Below, piece by piece: positions 42,894-52,783 of a stretch of 64,000 nt of DNA. The DNA is from Pedobacter polaris (GTDB lineage Bacteria > Bacteroidota > Bacteroidia > Sphingobacteriales > Sphingobacteriaceae). The stretch spans positions 1,334,488 to 1,398,487 of the forward strand of contig NZ_SWBR01000002.1 of NCBI RefSeq assembly GCF_005116505.1. The letters are read 5' to 3'. How positions within the stretch are numbered: position 1 is the stretch's first letter; every line of letters starts with the position of its first letter. The notes beneath the pieces are model-generated. The model saw only the letters and a list, made by a program, of their open reading frames with translations. It was not told the DNA's origin and did no database searches. A program made the translations under genes and the position numbers.

Positions 42894-43757
42894 TTATTTC
42901 ATAAACACTTCATTAATTTGCTTAGTGAGGAATTTAAATGATATTTCAGCATCTGATGGTTTAGTAAAACCTGCTTCAATAAATAATGGGCCTTTGTAAT
43001 TTGCTTCTTTTAATGCTCGCAAATATGGTCTAAAATCATCACCCTGAACACCTGGTAATGTTCTCTTTTCTGTTTCCGCAATTTCGCAGTGGATGAGTAA
43101 TTTTTTAGCATCAACAATGCTTTGTGGCAATTCGCCTTCGCAGCGCATGTGGTAAATATCAGCATTAAGCCCAAAATTGGGATGATTAACTAGCTTAACA
43201 ACTTCAGCGGTAGCTTTTAATGAGGTTAAAAAATTAGTCTCCTTACTTTGTAAATTCTCAATAGCTATTTTAATTTTATGTTTTTGTGCCAAAACAGCTA
43301 ACTTTTTACATAAAGCTACAAAATCTAATTCTGCTTTTTGTACATTATAACCTTCTGGAATTCTTCTTGATGTACCACTACCTAAAACAAGAAGCTCAAC
43401 TCCAGCTTGCGCTGCTCTTAAAAAAACACTATCAGCATAGGCTAAAACATTTTTCTCATTTACATCTGGTCCAGCTATTTTCATTTTACCTGGAAACAGC
43501 ACATTACACAGATAAATTTTGCATTTAGCTGCTTTTATTCGCTCAATATTTTGCCTAAATTTCTCTTCTGTTAAAGACGGAGAAATGAGTGCATTAACAG
43601 ATCCACCGTTTAATTTAAAACCAGCGGCATGCACTAAACTATCCCTTTCTAGTGAGGCAATTATACCAAGTTGCAGGTATGTTTTTTGTTGAGATTGAAA
43701 CCCAAGCAATACTACTGCAGATACTATGGCTAATGTGATGAAGGCTTTTGCGTTCAT
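42894..43757 (-). CDS. Exported TIM-barrel sugar isomerase/epimerase-like protein
   Basis: The 287-residue protein has an N-terminal signal or anchor (to about residue 22) and a xylose-isomerase-like TIM barrel: KIAIENLQSKETNFLTSLKA with the metal Glu, NFGLNADIYHMRCEGELPQS with the Asp and His, LIHCEIAETEKR, and GPLFIEAGF. Metal-binding residues typical of the family are in place. It is the first gene of the exported oxidoreductase/DUF1080 operon. Isomerisation or epimerisation of a keto-sugar is the likely role; the substrate is not visible. Confidence 0.85.
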   Translation of the reverse strand: MNAKAFITLAIVSAVVLLGFQSQQKTYLQLGIIASLERDSLVHAAGFKLNGGSVNALISPSLTEEKFRQNIERIKAAKCKIYLCNVLFPGKMKIAGPDVNEKNVLAYADSVFLRAAQAGVELLVLGSGTSRRIPEGYNVQKAELDFVALCKKLAVLAQKHKIKIAIENLQSKETNFLTSLKATAEVVKLVNHPNFGLNADIYHMRCEGELPQSIVDAKKLLIHCEIAETEKRTLPGVQGDDFRPYLRALKEANYKGPLFIEAGFTKPSDAEISFKFLTKQINEVFMK

Positions 43758-44015
43758 ATCTAGTTAAATTTTATAGACAGTAATTAATTCACAATCATAA
43801 AATCAACTATAATTAATTTTCTTGCATTATTCATTTCAGAACTACAATTAGGTGATTGAAAGATTATATCTGGTTAGATTAAAATGATTTAACCCAACTC
43901 AATTATATGATTTTTTAATCAGAAACCGTAGGACTTCATGTAAAATATTTACGCAATCGTTCCTAAAATGAATTACAATGTTTAAACTCTATAATTAGAA
44001 ATAGGTCAAAAATCC

Positions 44016-44546
44016 TTAAAGTGCTTTTGTTTCAATATTCCAAAAGGTATATTTCCCCAAAGTATAGATTGGAATTTCTGCTCCATGGAAAAATTTCACA
44101 TCTGCCCTTTTTCCTTGTTTATAAAGCATTCCTTTTAAGGTGTATTTTTTATCAATCGCTAAATTTGTTACCTGATCAGCCGACATGATACCACGAATTT
44201 CTAACTCTAACTGGTTCAAAAGCGATTCTTTTGGTCTTGCCTGATCCTTAAAACTCTTAAATATGGCAACTTTTACAGCTTGGTCACTTACAGTTGTATC
44301 TGAAATTGACACTAGTTGAAATGGAAAATCAGTTAAAAACGTTCCCTCATTGCTAAGGTTTATCATTTTATGCTTAAACTTCTCTGTAATTTCGGCTTCT
44401 GTATTCACATTTTTTGTCCAACCTGGGTTATTTTCGACAAAATTACTTACTTCTTTTTCAAGGAAAATTTTAGAATCAAAACCTTTTGGTTTTTCAGAGC
44501 AGGCGAATAAAACAATCGCCATTAATAAATAAATTAACTTTCTCAT
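44016..44546 (-). CDS. Hypothetical lipoprotein, paralogue of its neighbour
   Basis: The 176-residue protein has a lipobox (VLFACS). The core shares SKIFLE, FLTDFPFQ, RPKESLLNQLELEIRGI and LKGMLYKQGKRADVKF with the 197-residue lipoprotein at 44708-45301, in the same order and spacing, so the two arose by tandem duplication. No family is recognised. It is separated from its paralogue by a terminator, so it is probably expressed separately. Confidence 0.75.
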   Translation of the reverse strand: MRKLIYLLMAIVLFACSEKPKGFDSKIFLEKEVSNFVENNPGWTKNVNTEAEITEKFKHKMINLSNEGTFLTDFPFQLVSISDTTVSDQAVKVAIFKSFKDQARPKESLLNQLELEIRGIMSADQVTNLAIDKKYTLKGMLYKQGKRADVKFFHGAEIPIYTLGKYTFWNIETKAL

Positions 44547-44645
44547 TGGTTTAATTTTGTGTTTATTGGTTAGAAATTATCGAACTAATTTAATATTTAA
44601 ATATAATTAAGGGAAAACTAGCGTGTAAGATTATCGTTAACATCA

Positions 44646-44676
44646 TAAAAAAACCCTTTGAAAAACATCAAAGGGC
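44646..44676 (-). terminator. Terminator downstream of valS and the first lipoprotein
   Basis: Read on the minus strand, GCCCTTTGA and TCAAAGGGT form an eight- to nine-pair stem with a short loop, followed by a run of seven T. Confidence 0.8.
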
Positions 44677-44707
44677 TTAAATTTAATAATTCAAATATTT
44701 GTAAATT

Positions 44708-45301
44708 TCAATTTAAACTAGCCATTCTTACCGTAGTTGGAACCGGTGTTAATTCCTTAACCTGCATTGGATAAACGCCCAAAACATAAATATTTCCACC
44801 AGACTTTTTATAATAATTTACATCTGCACGTTTGCCTTGTTTATAAATCATTGATTTAAGATAATACTTGCCGCCTAATTCCAAACCTTGTGCTTCATCG
44901 ATAAACTGGAAAATTCCATTTATTCTTAGTTGCATACGGTTTAGGAGCGACCCTTTAGGTCTTGATAAATCTGTATAAGTCTCAAAAGTTGCCATTTTAA
45001 AAAGTTGGTCACCTATTAAAGTGTCTCTAATGTTGGTAGCCTGTAAAGGAAATTCAGTCAAAAAATCGATGTTATTACTTAAACCCTTAACATGTCTTTG
45101 AAATGAATCTAGCGCATTGGTAAATTTTAAGCTGTCTTCGCTCTGCAATCCTTCACTTTTATTTAAATATTCAATTAAGCTATGTTCTAAAAAAATCTTT
45201 GACTGATAGGTAATTTGCTCAATTTTTGGTTTTGGCTTACTAATGCATCCTAAAAGGATAGTAGACAATGTAATAAATAGAATTGATGCTTTTACTTTCA
45301 T
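44708..45301 (-). CDS. Hypothetical lipoprotein downstream of valS
   Basis: The 197-residue protein has a lipobox (TILLGC). It shares FLTEFPLQATNIRDT, RPKGSLLNRMQLRINGI and KYYLKSMIYKQGKRADV with the lipoprotein at 44016-44546. The gene begins 6 bases after the valS stop, so it is transcribed with valS although no functional link is apparent. The role is unknown. Confidence 0.75.
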   Translation of the reverse strand: MKVKASILFITLSTILLGCISKPKPKIEQITYQSKIFLEHSLIEYLNKSEGLQSEDSLKFTNALDSFQRHVKGLSNNIDFLTEFPLQATNIRDTLIGDQLFKMATFETYTDLSRPKGSLLNRMQLRINGIFQFIDEAQGLELGGKYYLKSMIYKQGKRADVNYYKKSGGNIYVLGVYPMQVKELTPVPTTVRMASLN

Positions 45302-45307
45302 TTTGAA

Positions 45308-47980
45308 TTACCCTTCTAATAATGCTAAACTTTCAGTTATCGTTTTTATTTTCGATTCTGCATCAGCTTTTTTATTGCGTTCGTTTTCAATAATTTCTGG
45401 TTTTGCATTTTGCACAAAACGTTCATTACTCAATTTCGCATCAACAGATTTTAAGAAGCCTTGTAAATATTCCAATTCTTTTGTTAAACGTTCTTTTTCT
45501 GCATCTAAATCTACATTTTCATTTAAAACAATAAAAAACTCATCGTTGCCAACCATAAAACTTGCAGCTCCAGCTATCTTATCATTTACCAACTCAACTT
45601 CGTTAATGTTAGCCAATTTAAAAACAATGTTAATCCATTTCTCATAATCAACCCCAGAGTTAACTTTAATACTTAATGGCAAGGCATCTTTCGGAGAAAT
45701 TTGACGTGTATTTCTTACGTTTCTAATTTCAGAAATTAAATCTTTAATCAGCTCTGCTTCTTTTAGCAATAACTCATCGGTTTGGCCAATTGTAGGATAG
45801 GCTGCAACAATACAGCAATCCATTTCAGTTCTTTCGCCAAATAATTCATCATGATATAATTCTTCCGTTAAGAACGGCATAAATGGGTGCAACAACCTCA
45901 AAACCTGCTCGAAATAGGTAATGGTAACCGCTTTAGTTTCTGCATCGATGGGGTGTTGGTATGCAGGTTTAACCATTTCTAAATACCAGGCACAGAAATC
46001 ATCCCAAACCAATCTATAGGTAGCCATTAAAGCTTCGGATAAACGATATTGCTTAAAGTTAGCTTCAATTTCAGCCAATGCTTCACTGAAACGATTTTCG
46101 AACCATGTGATTGCTTGTTGATTTGGGTTTTCTAAATTTTCATCAACTTCCCAACCTTTAACCAAGCGGAAAGCATTCCAAATTTTATTGGCAAAATTTC
46201 TTCCCTGTTCACAATATGATTCATCAAACATTAAATCGTTACCAGCGGGTGATGACATTAGCATTCCAACTCTTACGCCATCTGCGCCATATTTTTCTAT
46301 TAATCCAATCGGATCAGGAGAGTTACCCAATGATTTAGACATTTTTCTGCCCAATTTATCACGTACAATTCCTGTTAAGTAAACATTTGTAAACGGTTTT
46401 TTGCCCATAAACTCATGTCCGGCCATAATCATTCTTGCTACCCAGAAGAATAAAATTTCTGGTGCAGTTACCAAATCATTGGTTGGGTAGTAATAATTAA
46501 TGTCTTTATTATTTGGGTCTTTAAAACCATCAAATACAGAAATTGGCCATAACCAAGAAGAGAACCAGGTATCCATTACATCTTCATCTTGTTTTACGAA
46601 AGGCGATAACTGATTTTTAAATCCCGCTTTATCTGCTTCAGCTCCATCTAGATTTTTCTTTTTCCAAAATTCTTCTAATGCTTCATCTTTAGTTTTAGCA
46701 ACAACCCAATTTCCTTTATCATCATACCATGCCGGAATTTGTTGTCCCCACCATAATTGGCGAGAGATATTCCAATCGCGAACATTTTCCATCCAATGAC
46801 GGTAGGTGTTTTCAAATTTATTTGGAATTAGATTTACCTCACCATTCAAAACATCAGTTAATGCAGGCTGCGCCATCTCTTTCATCTTTACAAACCATTG
46901 CATAGAAAGCTTTGGTTCTATAGCAGCATCAGTACGTTCAGAAAAACCTACTTGAGATTTATAATCTTCTACTTTCTCTAAATGACCAGTCTCATCTAAA
47001 ATTTTGGCAATCTTTTTACGCGCTACAAATCGGTCTTCACCAACCAAAATAACTGCCAACTCGTTTAAAGTACCATCATCATTTAAAATATCTGTAACTG
47101 GTAAATTGTGTTTTACACCCAACTCATAATCATTCAAATCATGCGCTGGTGTAACTTTTAAACAGCCTGTACCAAATTCAATATCTACATATTCATCTTC
47201 AATTACCGGAATTTCGTGATTTACCAAGGGTACAAAAACGCTTTTTCCTTTTAAGTGTGCAAAACGTTCATCATTAGGATTAATACAGATTGCTGCATCA
47301 GCCATAATTGTTTCTGGACGAGTTGTAGCTACTGTTAAATATTCAGGCTTCCCAGCGTCTGGACTAACAATATTATACTTAATGTAATATAATTTTTGAT
47401 TTACTTCTTTACGGATTACTTCCTCATCAGAAACTGCAGTTTTTCCTGCCGGGTCCCAATTTACCATACGAATACCTCGGTAAATCCAGCCTTTTTTGTA
47501 CAAATGAATAAAGCTATCTATTACCGCTTCCGATAAGTCTTCTTCCATTGTGAAACGAGTTCTGTCCCAATCGCAGCTTGCGCCTAATTTCTTTAACTGT
47601 TCTAAAATTATGCCTCCGTATTTATCTTTCCACTCCCATGCATATTTTAAAAATTCTTCACGAGAAATGTCTTTTTTATTGATTCCACGCTCCTTAAGCA
47701 TAGCTACAACTTTAGCCTCGGTAGCAATTGAAGCATGATCTGTACCAGGAACCCAACACGCATTTTTGCCCTGCATACGAGCTTTACGAATCAATACATC
47801 CTGAATGGTATTATTTAACATGTGCCCCATGTGCAAAACGCCAGTAACATTTGGTGGCGGAATTACGATGGTATATGGCTCACGTTCATCAGGTTCAGAG
47901 TGGAAAAACTTTTTGTCTAACCAATAGCTGTACCATTTATCTTCAGTTTCTGTAGGATTGTATTTAGTAGAAATGCTCAT
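45308..47980 (-). CDS. valS: Valine-tRNA ligase
   Basis: The 890-residue class I enzyme charges tRNA-Val. The HIGH motif appears as VTGVLHMGHML and the KMSKS loop as GRKMSKSLGNS. The editing domain is marked by TVATTRPETIMADAAI and TPAHDLNDYELG. The C-terminal coiled coil (KERLTKELEYLQGFLKSVDA onward) is typical of ValRS. Length and order are normal. Confidence 0.97.
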   Translation of the reverse strand: MSISTKYNPTETEDKWYSYWLDKKFFHSEPDEREPYTIVIPPPNVTGVLHMGHMLNNTIQDVLIRKARMQGKNACWVPGTDHASIATEAKVVAMLKERGINKKDISREEFLKYAWEWKDKYGGIILEQLKKLGASCDWDRTRFTMEEDLSEAVIDSFIHLYKKGWIYRGIRMVNWDPAGKTAVSDEEVIRKEVNQKLYYIKYNIVSPDAGKPEYLTVATTRPETIMADAAICINPNDERFAHLKGKSVFVPLVNHEIPVIEDEYVDIEFGTGCLKVTPAHDLNDYELGVKHNLPVTDILNDDGTLNELAVILVGEDRFVARKKIAKILDETGHLEKVEDYKSQVGFSERTDAAIEPKLSMQWFVKMKEMAQPALTDVLNGEVNLIPNKFENTYRHWMENVRDWNISRQLWWGQQIPAWYDDKGNWVVAKTKDEALEEFWKKKNLDGAEADKAGFKNQLSPFVKQDEDVMDTWFSSWLWPISVFDGFKDPNNKDINYYYPTNDLVTAPEILFFWVARMIMAGHEFMGKKPFTNVYLTGIVRDKLGRKMSKSLGNSPDPIGLIEKYGADGVRVGMLMSSPAGNDLMFDESYCEQGRNFANKIWNAFRLVKGWEVDENLENPNQQAITWFENRFSEALAEIEANFKQYRLSEALMATYRLVWDDFCAWYLEMVKPAYQHPIDAETKAVTITYFEQVLRLLHPFMPFLTEELYHDELFGERTEMDCCIVAAYPTIGQTDELLLKEAELIKDLISEIRNVRNTRQISPKDALPLSIKVNSGVDYEKWINIVFKLANINEVELVNDKIAGAASFMVGNDEFFIVLNENVDLDAEKERLTKELEYLQGFLKSVDAKLSNERFVQNAKPEIIENERNKKADAESKIKTITESLALLEG

Positions 47981-48197
47981 TTATATGGTGATGTCGAATT
48001 TAGCTTGTAAAAATACGTTTTTAGGCTCAAAAGACCAAAGCAGAAATGGCTCACTTTGTCAACTTTATAGCAAGGCTGAAAGAATTTGACAAAGTTATTC
48101 TTGGAAATTATTTGAAAATAAGAAACAGTATATTAAACTTAAATATTAATGAAATCGTCTAAAATAAATTATTAACTTATAACCAAATTATGAATTT

Positions 48198-48614
48198 ATG
48201 GACAAGCTAGGTTTAATGAGTTGCTTTATTTTAATTATTACGTTTTTGAGCTGCTCCAAAAAACCAAAAACATACTTTAATATTCCATTATTAATTGGAA
48301 AAAACATCGACGAAACTAGAAAAATATTGAATTTAAAAAACCAAAAAGATCCATCTGACACATCAATTACACATTGGGATGACTATTATGAGGTTGAAGG
48401 AAGAATTTTAATGATAAATTATAATCCTAAGACAAGAAAAACTGGAGAGATTAGTTTAATCTATCCGAAGGGATATTCAAGTAAAAACGAAATTTTAAAA
48501 GCTGGCAACTTACAAGAAAACACACAATCTTATACTTGTGAAGTTTCTACAGATATTTGGTCACTATCTCCATTTACAAGTTACAATGGCATTAGAATAA
48601 ACGCAATTAATTAA
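48198..48614 (+). CDS. Hypothetical lipoprotein
   Basis: The 138-residue protein has a lipobox (ITFLSC) after a short signal. The mature part (PLLIGKNIDETRKILNLKNQ, WDDYYEVEGRILMINYNPKT) has no family that I recognise. It ends 2 bases before the convergent Uma2 gene. The upstream gap 47981-48197 shows no gene. Confidence 0.65.
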   Translation: MDKLGLMSCFILIITFLSCSKKPKTYFNIPLLIGKNIDETRKILNLKNQKDPSDTSITHWDDYYEVEGRILMINYNPKTRKTGEISLIYPKGYSSKNEILKAGNLQENTQSYTCEVSTDIWSLSPFTSYNGIRINAIN

Positions 48615-48616
48615 TA

Positions 48617-49246
48617 TTATAAACCCTCAAAAACATCATCCAGTTCCAGAACAAAACCTGGCAATACCGAAGAAGTGACTGCCTCCCCTAAAGTAAAAAT
48701 TTTAGAGGGTTGAAATTTACCCAAATCGTTTAAAGTATATATTAGAATGTTTTGATCACTTTGACTAACCACCCAATATTCTTTAACACCAAACTCTTCA
48801 TAAACTTGGTATTTATTGAACAGTTCTTTTTTATTATTTCCTGGAGATAAGATTTCTACTACGATGTCTGGTGCACCAATACAGCCTTTATCATCTAGTT
48901 TACTTAAATCACAAACTACACAAATATCAGGTTGCAAAACAGTAAAAATAGCTGCATCTGCTTTACTCTTTTTTGGAAAGCGAACATCAAACGGAGCACC
49001 GTAAACTTTGCAAGGTTTATTTTTTAGAAAATTACCTATTGATAAAAATATTGCTCCAAAAACCTCTTGATGAATGCGAGATGGAGCAGGACTCATCTTA
49101 AAGATTTTCCCTTTAATTAATTCTACTCTTTCATCAAAAAGCCAGTTCAAATAATGGGCATAGCTATATGTTAATGATTCGTCAACATCATTAACACTAT
49201 AAACTTTCTTTTCAGTTAAATCTGGGTATGTTTTTTCGGTAGTCAT
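48617..49246 (-). CDS. Uma2-family putative restriction endonuclease-like protein
   Basis: The 209-residue protein belongs to the Uma2 (DUF820) PD-(D/E)XK-like group. The family pattern is present: RVELIKGKIFKMSPAPSRIH, VQPDICVVCDLSK with the Asp, GAPDIVVEILSPGN with the Glu, and LFNKYQVYEEFGVKEYWVV. Members are common as stand-alone genes, and nuclease activity is assumed from the fold. It is transcribed alone. Confidence 0.9.
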   Translation of the reverse strand: MTTEKTYPDLTEKKVYSVNDVDESLTYSYAHYLNWLFDERVELIKGKIFKMSPAPSRIHQEVFGAIFLSIGNFLKNKPCKVYGAPFDVRFPKKSKADAAIFTVLQPDICVVCDLSKLDDKGCIGAPDIVVEILSPGNNKKELFNKYQVYEEFGVKEYWVVSQSDQNILIYTLNDLGKFQPSKIFTLGEAVTSSVLPGFVLELDDVFEGL

Positions 49247-49547
49247 TATACCAAATATACTAATTTAGAGGTAGATAGGAAAGGTTTATTGTCTTATTCT
49301 AACCTTAAAAACTTAGCTAACTCAAAGCATATTTTCATCACAGCACAATAAAAAGTGTTAAAATATGTTAAATAGATATAAAACTGAAAAACATGAAATC
49401 GTTTAGATTAGCATTTTTTAGCGGAGAAATCTTTCGCAGAATTAGTTTAAGTAAAATCTATTACTGGTTTAATAAGTAATATTTCTATTAACTTACATTT
49501 GTTCATTAGCTATTTCTTAATTTTCAACTTTAAATATTCTTTAAAGT
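49247..49547. other. Intergenic region with only a tiny reading frame
   Basis: This 301-base gap between the Uma2 gene and the M13 peptidase gene holds one small frame on the plus strand (49393-49479, 28 codons) and AT-rich sequence. No perfect promoter box was found close to the peptidase start. Confidence 0.4.
49393..49479 (+). CDS. Possible 28-residue peptide
   Basis: An ATG opens a frame reading MKSFRLAFFSGEIFRRISLS and ending IYYWFNK. It is basic and aromatic. It may be chance in AT-rich DNA; conservation would be needed to support it. Confidence 0.2.
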   Translation: MKSFRLAFFSGEIFRRISLSKIYYWFNK

Positions 49548-51584
49548 ATGAAAACTCAATTCAAAAACTATGTCGCAGTTTTAGGTATTGTTATTAGCAG
49601 TGTAGCTGCTAATGCACAAAAAGCTCCTAAAAAATATATTGACCCAGCAAACATGGATCTAACCGTGAAAGCAGGTGATGATTTTTATCGCTATGCAAGC
49701 GGAACATGGGTAAAAAATAATCCCGTACCAGCAAAAGAAACACGTTGGGGTACTTTTAATGAACTTCGCGAATTTAATGCCCAAGCCGTAAGAAGCTTAG
49801 TAGAAACCGCAGCTGCCGATAAAAATGCGCTTCCAGGTTCTGTTGCTAAACGTGTTGGCGATTTTTATGCTGCAGCTATGGATAGCATCACTATAGAAAA
49901 GCTAGGCTATACTCCTATTAAAGCAGATTTAGAAAAAATTAAACAGCTTAAAGATGTTCAAGGTCTTTTAGATCATATAGCTTATATGCGTACTTCTGGA
50001 ATTGGTGGTGGAATGTTTGGTTTAGGTGTTAGCCAAGACAGAAAAAATGTAACCAAATATGTAGTAAATATATCACAAGGAGGAACAAGTTTGGGTGACC
50101 GTGATTATTACTTAAGAGATGATCCACAAAGTGTAAAGATTAGAACTGCATACAATACTTATATGGCAACACTATTTACCCTTATTGGTTATAGCGAAGC
50201 TGAAGCTCAACAAAAAGCGACAACTGTATTTAACTTAGAGAAAGCATTCGCAACAGCTCAAATGAGTCGTATTGAAATGCGTGATCAGTATAAAACTTAT
50301 AATAAATTGACCATTGCCGAATTTAACAAGGTAACTCCAGCTATTAATTGGGCAACTTATTTACCTAAATTCAAAATTACCGGGCAAGATACAGTCTTAG
50401 TTAATTCATTGTCTTTCTTTAAAACATTAAATGGTATGTTAACAAGCGTACCAATGGATGACTGGAAAACTTATTTAGAATGGAACATATTAAGAGGTTC
50501 AGCAAATAATTTGAGTTCTCCTTTTGTAAAAGCAAACTTTGCATTTACACAGGCACAAACTGGCCAAAAGGTTCAAACACCACGTTGGCAACGCATGTCT
50601 TCTTTAACAGATGGTACCATAGGTGAATTATTAGGCCAACTTTATGTAGCCAAATATTTTAAACCAGACGCTAAAGTGCGTATGGATGAAATGATTGTAA
50701 ACTTGCGCAAAGCTTTTGAAATTAGAATTAATGGCTTAGAATGGATGAGTGATGCGACAAAGAAAAAGGCCTTAGAAAAGCTACATGCTTTTACCCCTAA
50801 AGTTGGTTATACCACAAAATGGCAAACTTATAATGGATTAGAAATTAATAGAGGAACTTACTTTCAAAACCTACGCAATGCAGGTGTTTGGAGTTACAAT
50901 GAAAACATTAATAGATTAGGAAAACCAGTAGATCGTACTCGTTTTGGGATGACACCTCCAACAGTAAATGCATCATACAGCCCAACCATGAATGAAATTG
51001 TTTTTCCTGCCGGAATTTTACAATTTCCTTTCTTTGATCCTAATGCAGATGATGCTGTGAATTATGGTGGTATTGGGGCAGTAATAGGCCATGAAATGAG
51101 TCATGGATTTGATGATACTGGAAGTCAATACGATAAAGATGGTAATTTAAAAAATTGGTGGACAGATGAAGATAGAGCTAAATTTAATGAGAAAACAAAA
51201 GCTTTAGGAGATCAGTTTAGCGCTTATACTGTTGTAGATACAATCCATGTTTTAGGTAAGTTAACAATGGGGGAAAACATTGGAGATTTAGGAGGATTAA
51301 ATGCAGCTTATACCGCTTTTAAAATGACCAAACAAGGTCAGAGCAATGAGAAAATTGATGGTTTTACCCCAGATCAACGTTTCTTCTTATCATGGGCCCA
51401 AGTTTGGAGAGGAAATATATTACCAGAAGCCGCGGCACAACTAATTAAAACAGACTCTCATTCTCCAGGTCCATACAGAACAATTGGCGCTCCTGTAAAC
51501 ATGGATGCTTGGTATAAAGCTTTTGATGTACAACCAGGTGATAAGTTGTATAAAAAACCAGAAGATAGAATAAGGCTGTGGTAA
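49548..51584 (+). CDS. M13-family metallopeptidase (neprilysin-like)
   Basis: The 678-residue exported zinc peptidase has a signal peptide ending at VAANA. The zinc site is complete: GHEMSHGFDD (HExxH, about residue 513) and MGENIGDLGG (third ligand Glu, about 574). The substrate-binding NAYY-type segment is VNASYSPTMNEIVFPAGILQ. The C-terminus ends RIRLW, close to the CxxW-like end of the family. Length is normal. A terminator follows. Confidence 0.95.
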   Translation: MKTQFKNYVAVLGIVISSVAANAQKAPKKYIDPANMDLTVKAGDDFYRYASGTWVKNNPVPAKETRWGTFNELREFNAQAVRSLVETAAADKNALPGSVAKRVGDFYAAAMDSITIEKLGYTPIKADLEKIKQLKDVQGLLDHIAYMRTSGIGGGMFGLGVSQDRKNVTKYVVNISQGGTSLGDRDYYLRDDPQSVKIRTAYNTYMATLFTLIGYSEAEAQQKATTVFNLEKAFATAQMSRIEMRDQYKTYNKLTIAEFNKVTPAINWATYLPKFKITGQDTVLVNSLSFFKTLNGMLTSVPMDDWKTYLEWNILRGSANNLSSPFVKANFAFTQAQTGQKVQTPRWQRMSSLTDGTIGELLGQLYVAKYFKPDAKVRMDEMIVNLRKAFEIRINGLEWMSDATKKKALEKLHAFTPKVGYTTKWQTYNGLEINRGTYFQNLRNAGVWSYNENINRLGKPVDRTRFGMTPPTVNASYSPTMNEIVFPAGILQFPFFDPNADDAVNYGGIGAVIGHEMSHGFDDTGSQYDKDGNLKNWWTDEDRAKFNEKTKALGDQFSAYTVVDTIHVLGKLTMGENIGDLGGLNAAYTAFKMTKQGQSNEKIDGFTPDQRFFLSWAQVWRGNILPEAAAQLIKTDSHSPGPYRTIGAPVNMDAWYKAFDVQPGDKLYKKPEDRIRLW

Positions 51585-51598
51585 TCAGCAATAAAAAA

Positions 51599-51631
51599 AT
51601 AGCCATCTTTAAATTTAGGATGGCTATTTTT
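51599..51631 (+). terminator. Rho-independent terminator
   Basis: ATAGCCATC and GATGGCTAT form a nine-pair stem with an 11-base loop, followed by five T. It ends the M13 peptidase transcript. Confidence 0.85.
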
Positions 51632-51670
51632 GTGTGATTTTAAATTAAAAACACCATTACTATTTATAAT

Positions 51671-52717
51671 ATGCCCCATCAACAAATCATATTGATATTA
51701 GCTAGTGGCTTTGGTGTTTTACTAGGTCTCTTACTATCAATATTTTTATGGTCTTACCGTAAAGGCAATATTCTAGCCAATCAAATACTCTGCATTTTAA
51801 TTCTAGTATTATCTTTTAGAATTGGAAAATCTGTGTTTATGGAATTAGGAAGTGGAATTGATTTAAGACTTATTTTTATCGGTTTAAGTACACAACTGAT
51901 TTTGGGACCCCTCTTTTATTTATACACGAAGGTACTCATCGTACCCAATTATAAATTTACTAAGCTCCAGCTCATTCATTTTCTTGTTTTTATCCCTGCA
52001 TTTGTTTTTGGCTTTTTGGTCACCAAAGACCTTGTAAAACAACTTCCAACCTCATTTTTTATTGTACTATTTGTAATTTACTATGGTCATTACCTTCTTT
52101 ATTTATTGCTAGCCTTAAAAAACATTTTCGCTTTTAAGGAGACACAAAAAACAGAAACTTTAAAATGGCTTAAAATTCTCGTAGCTACTTTAATGGTAAT
52201 TTGGTTGATTTATGTTTTAAACCTTTTTGAAGATTTTGTCCCCTATATTATCGGTCCTATCACCTACTCAGTATTGGTTTTTACCGTTACATTTATAGCA
52301 TTTAAAAATGGCTATATAGAAAAAATAGGAACAATAAAATACAAGACAACAGCCGTTGAACAAGGAGAAGCTGATTTACTGTATCATCAAGTTTTGGCTT
52401 TAATAAAGGATGAAAAACAATTCAAGAACAACTCCATTTCTCTAAAATCTTTGAGCAAAGATTTGAAAACTTCTCCGCAAAAACTTTCAATGGCTATCAA
52501 TTCTAATTTCAATAACAACTTTAATGTTTTTGTTAATTCTTACCGCATTGCAGCCGCCAAAGAAATGCTTCATGATCAAAATTATGTTAATTATACGATA
52601 GCTGCAATTGCTTACGAAGTTGGGTTTAATAGCCTAAGCAGTTTTAATGAAGCTTTTAAAAAACAGACTAAACAAACCCCCATTGGCTATAAAAACCAGC
52701 TTCAAAATGGTCATTAA
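51671..52717 (+). CDS. AraC-family regulator with membrane N-terminus
   Basis: The 348-residue protein has about seven hydrophobic segments in its first 220 residues and an AraC/XylS helix-turn-helix domain at about 240-345 (SLKSLSKDLKTSPQKLSMAI, then YTIAAIAYEVGFNSLSSFNE with the second helix-turn-helix). It is an integral-membrane one-component regulator. The hydrolase gene at 52784, 66 bases downstream, is a candidate target. The signal sensed is unknown. Confidence 0.9.
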   Translation: MPHQQIILILASGFGVLLGLLLSIFLWSYRKGNILANQILCILILVLSFRIGKSVFMELGSGIDLRLIFIGLSTQLILGPLFYLYTKVLIVPNYKFTKLQLIHFLVFIPAFVFGFLVTKDLVKQLPTSFFIVLFVIYYGHYLLYLLLALKNIFAFKETQKTETLKWLKILVATLMVIWLIYVLNLFEDFVPYIIGPITYSVLVFTVTFIAFKNGYIEKIGTIKYKTTAVEQGEADLLYHQVLALIKDEKQFKNNSISLKSLSKDLKTSPQKLSMAINSNFNNNFNVFVNSYRIAAAKEMLHDQNYVNYTIAAIAYEVGFNSLSSFNEAFKKQTKQTPIGYKNQLQNGH

Positions 52718-52783
52718 GACTATCTAAATTATCATTCTCTCAGCTTATTGTGTTAATAAGGTTTCTCTTTGAAAGAAAAACTC

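Noticed and set aside
45243..45647. Open frames on the strand opposite valS and other long genes
   Set aside because: They lie wholly inside well-supported genes on the other strand and show no protein features; they are shadows of coding sequence.
48617..49246. The Uma2 protein as part of a restriction system
   Set aside because: It is a single gene between a lipoprotein and a peptidase, with no methyltransferase or specificity gene nearby.
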